Assembly: GCA_036824465.1 (NCBI GenBank)
Contig: DAITAC010000118.1
Span: 1 to 11,160, forward strand
Direction of reading: 5' to 3'
Length of the DNA stretch: 11,160 nt
From: JAKOQB01 sp036824465
GTDB lineage: Bacteria > Pseudomonadota > Gammaproteobacteria > Burkholderiales > Burkholderiaceae_F
The position numbers and the translations under genes are program-made. How positions within the stretch are numbered: the stretch's first letter is position 1; each line of letters starts with the position of its first letter. The notes beneath the pieces are model-generated. The model was not told where the DNA came from and searched no databases. It saw only the letters and a list, made by a program, of their open reading frames with translations. Positions 1 to 5,551 of this stretch are shown here, in pieces.

Positions 1-24
1 CGACGCGCGCGGGCCCTGACTTGC

Positions 25-115
25 TGGCGGAAGGGGTGGGATTCGAACCCACGGTTGGGCAATGCCCAACACCGGATTTCGAATCCGGCGCATTCGACCA
101 CTCTGCCACCCTTCC
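25..115 (-). tRNA. tRNA-Ser (anticodon CGA)
   Basis: Read on the minus strand this folds into a complete class II tRNA of 91 nt including an encoded CCA end (plus 25-27). The 7-bp acceptor stem pairs GGAAGGG with CCCTTCC. The anticodon arm is CCGGA-TTCGAAA-TCCGG, giving anticodon CGA (plus 79-81), which reads UCG serine codons. The long variable arm has a 7-bp stem GTTGGGC/GCCCAAC, the hallmark of serine, leucine and bacterial tyrosine tRNAs. The T arm is GTGGG-TTCGAAT-CCCAC. The gene lies 47 bp downstream of serS on the same strand, so it may be read from the serS transcript or from its own promoter. All stems are intact. Although tRNA-Ser genes are frequent integration sites, no repeat of the tRNA 3' end is visible in this window. 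Confidence 0.97.
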
Positions 116-137
116 TGCATTTCCCTTACGAAGGTCG

Positions 138-157
138 AATTCGCGAGGGCGCGAATT
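138..157. repeat. 8-bp perfect inverted repeat between serS and tRNA-Ser
   Basis: AATTCGCG and CGCGAATT form a perfect 8-bp stem around the 4-nt loop AGGG. The structure sits between the serS stop codon and the 5' end of the tRNA. There is no T-run on either side, so it is not a classical intrinsic terminator. It could be a processing signal that separates the tRNA from an upstream serS transcript, a weak terminator, or a stem in the tRNA leader. The inverted repeat is seen directly; any role is inferred. Confidence 0.6.
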
Positions 158-160
158 GTA
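155..160 (-). promoter_or_regulatory. candidate -10 box upstream of tRNA-Ser
   Basis: On the minus strand the sequence is TACAAT, five of six matches to the sigma-70 -10 consensus. It lies about 40 bp before the tRNA 5' end and just after the serS stop. The best -35 match, TCGATC at 16-bp spacing inside the end of serS, is poor. This could be a dedicated tRNA promoter, but one short AT-rich hexamer is weak evidence and it overlaps the arm of the adjacent inverted repeat. Confidence 0.25.
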
Positions 161-162
161 TC

Positions 163-1452
163 TCAGGGGGTCAGTCGATCGAGGCCGTCCATGAACGGTC
201 GCAAGGCCTCGGGCACAACGACACTGCCGTCGGCCTGCTGATAGTTCTCCAGCACCGCAACCAGCGTGCGTCCGACCGCCAGGCCGGATCCGTTGAGCGT
301 GTGAACAAGCTCGGTTTTGCCCTGCGCGTTCTTGAAGCGCGCTTGCATACGTCGCGCCTGGAATGCTTCACAGTTGGAGCACGAAGAGATTTCCCGATAG
401 GTGTTCTGCGCCGGCAGCCACACTTCAAGGTCGTAGGTCTTGGCAGCGCAAAAGCCCATGTCGCCCGTGCACAACAGCACCACGCGATACGGCAGGCCGA
501 GCTTCTGCAGTATCGCTTCCGCATGGCCGACCATCTGCTCGAGCGCATCGAATGATCTTTCCGGATGCGTGATCTGCACCATCTCGACCTTGTCGAACTG
601 ATGCTGGCGAATCATGCCGCGCGTGTCCTTGCCGTAGCTGCCCGCCTCGGAACGGAAACACGGCGTGTGTGCGGTGAGCTTCAGCGGCAGGTCGGACTCC
701 TTGAGAATCTCGCCGCGTACGAGATTCGTCATCGACACTTCCGAGGTCGGGATCAGGTACAGCACCTCACCCTCACCTTCCTGACCACCCTTCTTTGCGG
801 CAAACAGGTCCTGCTCGAATTTGGGCAATTGACCGGTGCCGATCAGCGTCTCGGTGTTGACGATGTAAGGCGTGTAGCACTCGGTATAGCCGTGCTCCCG
901 CGTCTGCACCGCAAGCATGAACTGCGCGAGTGCGCGATGCAGCCGCGCAACCGGCCCCTTCATCACTGCAAAGCGCGCGCCCGAGAGCTTTGCACCCGCA
1001 TCGAAGTCGAGTCCGAGCGCCGCACCGACGTCGACGTGATCACGCACAGCGAAATCGAACGCACGCGGCGTGCCCCAGCGTCGCACTTCGACGTTGTCGT
1101 CGGAGGACTTGCCGGTCGGCACCGACGCATGCGGCACGTTGGGCACATCCAGCAGCATCGTGTGAAGCCTGGACTGGATCAGCGCCAGTTCGCCTTCGAG
1201 TTTCTTCACTTGATCCGGAATGGACGCAACTTCGGCCATCACCGCCGACGCGTCTTCGCCCTTGCTCTTGAGTTGCCCGACCTGTTTCGAAAGCGCATTA
1301 CGCCTGGCCTGCAGCTGCTCGGTTGCGATTTGAAGCTGTTTGCGTTCGGCTTCCAGTGCATTGAAGCCGGAGACATCGAGCTCGTATGGCCGCGCTCGCA
1401 GGCGCGCGGCGACCGCATCGATGTCCTTGCGTAACGTATTGATGTCAAGCAT
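163..1452 (-). CDS. serS: seryl-tRNA synthetase
   Basis: Charges tRNA-Ser (and tRNA-Sec where present) with serine in the cytoplasm, using ATP through a seryl-adenylate. The 429-residue product matches the usual bacterial length. The N-terminal helical arm (about residues 20-100, rich in Lys, Glu, Gln) is the coiled coil that grips the long tRNA variable arm. The class II core follows: the PTSEVSMTN segment near 235-243, motif 2 FRSEAGSYGKDTRG near 266-279 and motif 3 GSGLAVGRTLVAVLEN near 388-403. I chose the ATG at 1452 because it gives the family-typical MLDINTLRKD start and has AGGA about 8 nt upstream. A TTG at 1476 would add eight residues but falls in the loop of a hairpin. It is the last protein gene of the ftsK-lolA-rarA-serS series and is followed by its own substrate tRNA. 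Confidence 0.98.
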   Translation of the reverse strand: MLDINTLRKDIDAVAARLRARPYELDVSGFNALEAERKQLQIATEQLQARRNALSKQVGQLKSKGEDASAVMAEVASIPDQVKKLEGELALIQSRLHTMLLDVPNVPHASVPTGKSSDDNVEVRRWGTPRAFDFAVRDHVDVGAALGLDFDAGAKLSGARFAVMKGPVARLHRALAQFMLAVQTREHGYTECYTPYIVNTETLIGTGQLPKFEQDLFAAKKGGQEGEGEVLYLIPTSEVSMTNLVRGEILKESDLPLKLTAHTPCFRSEAGSYGKDTRGMIRQHQFDKVEMVQITHPERSFDALEQMVGHAEAILQKLGLPYRVVLLCTGDMGFCAAKTYDLEVWLPAQNTYREISSCSNCEAFQARRMQARFKNAQGKTELVHTLNGSGLAVGRTLVAVLENYQQADGSVVVPEALRPFMDGLDRLTP

Positions 1453-1466
1453 GGTGATTCCTGTGT

Positions 1467-1487
1467 CGGCCTGCAAAGGGCAGGCCG
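1467..1487 (-). promoter_or_regulatory. hairpin in the serS leader, next to the ribosome binding site
   Basis: On the minus strand CGGCCTGC and GCAGGCCG form a perfect 8-bp GC-rich stem with the 5-nt loop CCTTT. The stem ends 4 nt before the AGGA ribosome binding site of serS (plus 1459-1462). Such a structure could affect serS translation or mRNA stability, but no T-run follows, so it is not a standard attenuator. The stem is seen directly; regulation is inference. No T-box or leader peptide is apparent. The rest of the 211-bp gap between rarA and serS (1453-1663) shows no clear promoter. Confidence 0.5.
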
Positions 1488-1663
1488 CAGATGATCATGT
1501 CGATGGAGATTCGGGAATCGGCCGGCGGCAGCGCGACGGCGATCACGTCAGGCGCAGCGACGACTTCGTGCCGAGCACTGGGCGGGTGAAGGAGGAATCA
1601 ATTGATGCATGGCGCGATTTTCGTCGCTCTGCGCCGCGGACGCAAGCGAGTGCCAGGCGGCAT

Positions 1664-2992
1664 TCAGGCTTTGTTTCGGCGTGCCGCTGACCGCGCCGCC
1701 TGGTTCAACCGCCGCAGCTCTTCCATGCGCTCACGGATGCGCGCTTCAAGTCCGCGCTCGGTCGGCTCGTACCAGTTGGGCGCGGTCATTCCGTCCGGCA
1801 GGTACTGCTCACCGGCTGCGAGCGCGCCCTCTTCCTCATGCGCATAGCGATAACCTTCGCCATAGCCGAGGTCCTTCATCGACCGCGTAGGCGCGTTGCG
1901 CAGCCGTAGTGGCACGGGCCGCGAACTGTCGTCCTTCACGAACGCGCGCGCGGCGCCAAATGCGGTGTAAATCGCGTTCGATTTCGCCGCCACCGCGAGA
2001 TAGACGATCGCCTCGGCCAGCGCGAGTTCCCCTTCGGGCGAGCCAAGGCGCTCGTAAGCCTCGGCAGCGTCGAGCGCAATCCGCAGCGCGCGCGGATCGG
2101 CCAGCCCGATGTCTTCGGTCGCCATCCGGATCGCGCGCCGCGCGATGTAGCGCGGATCCACGCCGCCGTCGAGCATCCGCGTCATCCAGTACAGCGCCGC
2201 ATCGACATCGGAACCGCGCACGGCCTTGTGCAGCGCTGAAATCTGGTCGTAGAAGTTCTCGCCCCCCTTGTCGAAACGGCGCAGGGTCGCGGGCAGCGTG
2301 GCGCGCAGGAACTCCATATCGATTCCTGCTCGTGCCTGCTCGCGTGCGCTGGTGGCCGCAATTTCCAGCGCGTTCAGCAGCCGCCGTGCATCGCCGTCGG
2401 CGAGCGCGATCAGCACGCGGCGCGCGTCCTGGTCGACCGACAGGCCCGGCAGATGATCCGTCAGCGCACGCTCGACCAGTTGTTCGAGATCCGCTTCGCC
2501 GAGCGGCTCCAGCACGTACACCGCCGCGCGCGACAGCAGCGCACCGACCACCTCGAACGACGGATTCTCCGTCGTCGCGCCGACGAACACGAACAGCCCG
2601 GATTCGACATGCGGCAGGAACGCGTCCTGCTGCGCCTTGTTGAAGCGATGCACTTCATCGACGAACACGACGGTCGGCTTGCCGGTCTGCGCGCGCGTGA
2701 CCTGCGCGCGCTCAACCGCGTCGCGAATGTCCTTCACGCCGCCGAGCACGGCCGAGATCGCGATGAAGCCGAGCCCGAACGCGTTCGCCATCAACCGCGC
2801 CAGCGTGGTCTTGCCGGTCCCTGGCGGGCCCCAAAGGATCATCGAATGCGGCTTGCCGGACTCGAACGCCACGCGCAGCGGCTTGCCCGGGCCAAGCAGA
2901 TGTGCCTGCCCGATCACCTGATCGAGCGCGCGCGGACGCATCCGCTCGGCAAGCGGCGCATCGGCGGGCGCGGAACCAAACAGATCAGTCAT
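1664..2992 (-). CDS. rarA: replication-associated recombination protein A (RarA/MgsA, AAA+ ATPase)
   Basis: RarA is a homotetrameric AAA+ ATPase of the clamp-loader-like WRNIP1/Mgs1 family. It acts at stalled replication forks and interacts with SSB. From ATG 2992 the protein has 442 residues, close to E. coli RarA. Visible motifs are Walker A GPPGTGKT (about 55-62), Walker B VVFVDEVH (about 108-115), sensor-1 region VGATTENPSF, the arginine-finger region LLSRAA and sensor-2 region GDARRLLNALE, followed by the C-terminal MgsA oligomerisation part (about 250-442). I chose 2992 because MTDLFG is a typical family N-terminus. An ATG at 3025 would add eleven atypical residues. Neither start has a convincing ribosome binding site, so the start is uncertain. 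It lies 211 bp upstream of serS on the same strand and is divergent from the FKBP gene. Confidence 0.96.
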   Translation of the reverse strand: MTDLFGSAPADAPLAERMRPRALDQVIGQAHLLGPGKPLRVAFESGKPHSMILWGPPGTGKTTLARLMANAFGLGFIAISAVLGGVKDIRDAVERAQVTRAQTGKPTVVFVDEVHRFNKAQQDAFLPHVESGLFVFVGATTENPSFEVVGALLSRAAVYVLEPLGEADLEQLVERALTDHLPGLSVDQDARRVLIALADGDARRLLNALEIAATSAREQARAGIDMEFLRATLPATLRRFDKGGENFYDQISALHKAVRGSDVDAALYWMTRMLDGGVDPRYIARRAIRMATEDIGLADPRALRIALDAAEAYERLGSPEGELALAEAIVYLAVAAKSNAIYTAFGAARAFVKDDSSRPVPLRLRNAPTRSMKDLGYGEGYRYAHEEEGALAAGEQYLPDGMTAPNWYEPTERGLEARIRERMEELRRLNQAARSAARRNKA

Positions 2993-3048
2993 CCGAACAT
3001 CATGGGTAACAACCACCGCGGGCATTCAGGCTAGCATCCGCCCGCCGG

Positions 3049-3069
3049 CCGCGCAGCCGCGCAGCCGCG
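3049..3069. repeat. short tandem CCGCGCAG repeat between rarA and the FKBP gene
   Basis: Two exact adjacent copies of the 8-mer CCGCGCAG are followed by a partial third copy (CCGCG). They lie in the divergent intergenic region between rarA and the FKBP gene. The repeat is GC-rich and may simply be replication slippage. A protein-binding role cannot be argued from sequence alone. No recognisable sigma-70 promoter was found here for either divergent gene. Confidence 0.55.
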
Positions 3070-3087
3070 TCGCCGCCATCACCACAA

Positions 3088-3101
3088 CTCCACCGTTGGA
3101 G
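3088..3101 (+). promoter_or_regulatory. ribosome-binding-site hairpin of the FKBP gene
   Basis: CTCCA and TGGAG form a 5-bp stem with loop CCGT. Its 3' arm contains the GGAG that sits 7 nt before the ATG of the FKBP gene. A second AGGA (3105-3108) touches the start codon and is too close to be the main site. The stem could partly mask the ribosome binding site, but it is short and any regulatory effect is speculative. Confidence 0.35.
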
Positions 3102-3108
3102 ATCAGGA

Positions 3109-3540
3109 ATGAAACCGTTGTTCGCCATGCTGAGCCTCGCGCTTGCCGCGGGGGCGTCTGCACAAAGTGACCCGCTGGCCAGTGCCCTCGCAGAAGCCGG
3201 CGCAGTCAAAACCGAATCGGGGCTCGTCTTTCGATCGCTGAAGGATGGCAGTGGCGCGAGCCCAAAGGACACGGACACGGTCCGCGTGCACTATCGCGGC
3301 ACGTTCCCGGGTGGCAAGGAGTTCGACAGTTCGTACGCCCGCAAGGAGCCGACCGAGTTTCCCTTGAACCGCGTGATCAAGTGCTGGACCGAGGGCGTGC
3401 AGAGGATGAAAGTCGGCGGCCGTGCCAAACTGACCTGCCCGCCATCCATCGCCTACGGCGAGCGCGGCGCCGGCGGCGTGATCCCTCCGAACGCGACACT
3501 GCAGTTCGAGATCGAATTGCTCGCGATCGTGAGCAAATAG
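3109..3540 (+). CDS. secreted FKBP-type peptidyl-prolyl cis-trans isomerase
   Basis: Catalyses cis-trans isomerisation of X-Pro bonds in proteins, probably in the periplasm. The 143-residue product starts with a signal peptide (hydrophobic LFAMLSLALAAGASA, likely cut after Ala18). A short linker follows, then one FKBP domain (about 38-141) with the expected aromatic pocket: VHYRG at 60-64, FDSSY at 72-76, VIKCW at 89-93, AYGERG at 115-120 and LQFEIELL at 131-138. C92 and C110, in KCW and LTCP, are the only cysteines of the mature protein and could form a disulfide there. It lacks the long N-terminal dimerisation domain of FkpA, so it is a single-domain form. GGAG lies 7 nt before the ATG. The CDF transporter gene starts 13 bp after the stop, so they are probably co-transcribed. 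Confidence 0.95.
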   Translation: MKPLFAMLSLALAAGASAQSDPLASALAEAGAVKTESGLVFRSLKDGSGASPKDTDTVRVHYRGTFPGGKEFDSSYARKEPTEFPLNRVIKCWTEGVQRMKVGGRAKLTCPPSIAYGERGAGGVIPPNATLQFEIELLAIVSK

Positions 3541-3553
3541 CGGTCGGCTCACC

Positions 3554-4471
3554 GTGGCAGACACCTCCAGCGGCTCGCTGCGCGCAATCCTGTTTGCGCT
3601 CGGCGCCAACACCGGCATTGCGATCACCAAGTTCGGCGCCGCGTTCTACACCGGCTCCGGCGCGATGCTGGCGGAGGCGATTCACTCGGTCGCCGACTGC
3701 GCAAACCAGCTGTTGCTGCTGGTCGGCATGCGCCAGGCGCGCCGGCCCGAGTCGGCAGAGCATCCGCTGGGCCATCATCGCGTTGTCTACTACTGGTCGA
3801 TGATGGTGGCGCTGCTGCTATTCCTCGTCGGCGGCGCGTTTTCCGTCTATGAAGGCGTCGAGCGCCTGCTGCATCCAGAACCGCTGAAGAACGCGCCGAT
3901 CGCGCTGCTGGTGCTTGGACTTGCGATGGCGCTGGAGGCCGTGTCCCTGTGGGGCGCGCTGCGCGAAATCCGCAAGGTGCAGGGCGCACGCACATTCTGG
4001 CGTTGGTTCCGCGAAACGCGCCATTCCGAGCTCATGGTTGTTGCGGGCGAAGACATTGCGGCGCTGCTCGGCCTCGTGTTTGCGTTCATCGCGATTGCCG
4101 CGGCGATGATGACCGGCAATCCGGTGCTTGACGCGCTTGGATCTATTGCCATCGGCGTGCTGCTGATGGTCGTCGCGGTCGCGGTGCTGCTCGAAATCAA
4201 GGCGATGATCATCGGTGAATCCGCCGAACCCGCGGTGCGCGTGGCGATTCGCGCGCACATCGCGGCGCGGCCCGAAGTGCGGCGCGTGATCAACCTGATC
4301 ACGCTCCAATGGGGCGAAAAGCTCATCGTCGCCGTGCAGGCCGAGATGCACGACCCCGGGTCGGCATCGGCGCTGATCGCGGCCGTCAATGACGTCGAGG
4401 CATCGATCCAGCGCGCCTTTCCGCAGGCACGCTGGGTGTTCTTCGAGCCGGACGTGCGCCGGCAGCCGTGA
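3554..4471 (+). CDS. cation diffusion facilitator family transporter, ZnT9-like
   Basis: Inner-membrane CDF protein, expected to exchange divalent cations (zinc, manganese or similar) for protons; the substrate is not determined here. The 305-residue product has about six membrane segments: roughly 10-33, 40-58, 80-100, 114-134, 160-185 and 193-215. A soluble C-terminal domain (about 222-300) contains the VRRVINLITLQWGEKLIV beta-strand region. The TM2 metal site HSVAD (H44, D48) is present. In TM5 the canonical HxxxD is replaced by VAGED (163-167), with an Glu-Asp pair similar to the SLC30A9/ZnT9 branch as I recall it. The sequences HPLGHHR (70-76) and TGNPVLDALGS are also typical of that branch. 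The start is GTG with only a weak ribosome binding site, supported by the family N-terminus and the 13-bp gap after the FKBP gene. Confidence 0.93.
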   Translation: MADTSSGSLRAILFALGANTGIAITKFGAAFYTGSGAMLAEAIHSVADCANQLLLLVGMRQARRPESAEHPLGHHRVVYYWSMMVALLLFLVGGAFSVYEGVERLLHPEPLKNAPIALLVLGLAMALEAVSLWGALREIRKVQGARTFWRWFRETRHSELMVVAGEDIAALLGLVFAFIAIAAAMMTGNPVLDALGSIAIGVLLMVVAVAVLLEIKAMIIGESAEPAVRVAIRAHIAARPEVRRVINLITLQWGEKLIVAVQAEMHDPGSASALIAAVNDVEASIQRAFPQARWVFFEPDVRRQP

Positions 4472-4545
4472 GGCAGCCACGTTCAGCGGGCTTGCTGCGC
4501 CGCCGATGCCGCCCGCGGTCGTCAGGGATTACGATAGTGGGCGAC

Positions 4546-4555
4546 GATCGCGATC
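4546..4555. repeat. 10-bp palindrome upstream of the small membrane protein gene
   Basis: GATCGCGATC is a perfect 10-bp palindrome about 30 bp before the start codon of the small membrane protein gene. It could be a dyad operator or chance in GC-rich DNA. A loose -10-like TACGAT lies just upstream, without a clear -35 element. The 115-bp gap between the CDF gene and this gene shows no terminator with a T-run. Confidence 0.3.
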
Positions 4556-4586
4556 AAACGAACAACAAACAAGTCCGGTGGAGCGC

Positions 4587-4901
4587 ATGCCCGAGTTCGT
4601 CTACCTGCTGATCAACTACCCCGCCCTGATCGCGGTCCCGATCATTTTTTTCGGATCGCTCGCGCTATGGAGCCATTCGCGCACCGCATGGGTGGCAACG
4701 GCCGCCTGGGTGGCATACCTTGTTTACGAACTCGGCATGAATGCCGGCCTGTTCTGCAGCGGCGACGGCTGCATCAAGCGATCTGAACTTTACGTCGTTT
4801 ACCCGATCCTGACGTTCGCGTCGCTGGTGGCGCTGGTTCAGGTCTATGTTCACGTCCGCGACAAGCGCCGCCGGGAGCGGCCGCCAACGATCCGCGGCTG
4901 A
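4587..4901 (+). CDS. small three-helix membrane protein, function unknown
   Basis: I cannot assign a function. The 104-residue product is mostly membrane-embedded, with hydrophobic segments at about 8-28, 34-55 and 69-90. It ends in a strongly basic tail (RDKRRRER) that should lie in the cytoplasm, which places the N-terminus and the loop 56-68 in the periplasm. That loop carries two cysteines, C57 and C62 in FCSGDGC, a possible disulfide or metal ligand pair. The ATG at 4587 is supported by GGTGGAG ending 3 nt upstream. A longer in-frame reading from 4389 would overlap the CDF gene and adds unlikely sequence. It may be in the same operon as the CDF gene (115-bp gap). It converges on lolA with only 17 bp between the stops. 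Confidence 0.85.
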   Translation: MPEFVYLLINYPALIAVPIIFFGSLALWSHSRTAWVATAAWVAYLVYELGMNAGLFCSGDGCIKRSELYVVYPILTFASLVALVQVYVHVRDKRRRERPPTIRG

Positions 4902-4907
4902 GGCATC

Positions 4908-4918
4908 TCGCGTCGCGA
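4908..4918. repeat. short inverted repeat between convergent stop codons
   Basis: TCGCGTCGCGA, effectively a 4-bp stem TCGC/GCGA around GTC, fills most of the 17-bp gap between the small membrane protein gene and lolA. It has no T-run and the stem is short. It is at best a weak bidirectional end-of-transcript structure. Confidence 0.2.
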
Positions 4919-5551
4919 TCAGCGATCCTCGAGCACGTCCGCGCCCTTGGGCGCCACAAACCGAAACAGGTCCGAATCGAGCTTGGGGTTGCGTTCGAAG
5001 CTCTTGAACGCAAGTACCGTGTTCTGGCCGAAGCTGTCCGCGATCTGCATTGTTTCGGGCACGCCACCCTTGAAGCCGATGCGAATTGAATCGAATTGCG
5101 AATCGCGCGTGCGCGGCCGCGCCACGATCCACGCCAGTCCGTCGCGCTCGCCGTCATCGCGCACCTCGAAGTCACGCTCGAACTCGTTGGTGCCGAACAG
5201 GATCGACGCCGGACTCGCCGGCAGTGCCGCACCGAGCTTCTTGACTGTCACCTGGTTGAGGTCGCGGTCGTACACATAGAGCTTCTGGCCATCAGCGACG
5301 ATGGTCTGCTCATACGGCTTTTCGTAGGTCCAGCGGAAACGGCCCGGTCGCTCAAATTCAAAGCGTCCCGATGAGGCGACCGGCGGCTTCTTGCCCGCCG
5401 TCACGCGCTGGCTGAATTCGCCGCGAGCGGTCTTCGTGTCGGCGAGAAAGCTGCGCAACTGATCGACCGCGCCGGCGTGCGCGGCATTGGCGACAACGGC
5501 ACAGATCGCAGCCAGCAACGACCCAATCAACCTGCTCTGCATGCGCGTCAA
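4919..5551 (-). CDS. lolA: outer-membrane lipoprotein carrier protein LolA
   Basis: Periplasmic chaperone that takes lipoproteins from the LolCDE ABC transporter and hands them to LolB at the outer membrane. The product is 210 residues, or 207 from the internal ATG. It has a signal peptide ending near ANAAHA, then the LolA fold. Typical segments are RGEFSQ, GRFEFERPGRFRWTYEKPYEQ split across the early strands, KLYVYDRDLNQVTVKKL and the C-terminal FRFVAPKGADV. The TTG at 5551 directly follows the ftsK stop (TAG-TTG) and has GGGAG 6 nt upstream, which is good spacing. The ATG at 5542 also leaves a complete signal peptide, but its ribosome binding site is then 15 nt away. I prefer TTG but both are possible. 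The junction implies translational coupling with ftsK. Confidence 0.95.
   Translation of the reverse strand: MTRMQSRLIGSLLAAICAVVANAAHAGAVDQLRSFLADTKTARGEFSQRVTAGKKPPVASSGRFEFERPGRFRWTYEKPYEQTIVADGQKLYVYDRDLNQVTVKKLGAALPASPASILFGTNEFERDFEVRDDGERDGLAWIVARPRTRDSQFDSIRIGFKGGVPETMQIADSFGQNTVLAFKSFERNPKLDSDLFRFVAPKGADVLEDR

Noticed and set aside
25..115. tRNA-Ser as an integration site for a genomic island
   Set aside because: No integrase and no copy of the tRNA 3' end is visible in the window, and only 24 bp beyond the tRNA 3' end are present, so it cannot be supported.
565..1434. 289-codon plus-strand open frame inside serS
   Set aside because: It lies wholly antisense to a clear SerRS gene. 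Its composition (Arg, His, Leu, Gln rich, no recognisable domain) is that of a mirror frame in GC-rich coding DNA.
1909..2643. 244-codon plus-strand open frame inside rarA
   Set aside because: Extremely Arg/Ala/Pro-rich and fully antisense to the RarA AAA+ core; a GC-skew artefact.
3818..4480. 220-codon minus-strand open frame over the CDF transporter gene
   Set aside because: Antisense to a well-supported transporter; the His/Arg/Asp-rich translation has no membrane segments or domain.
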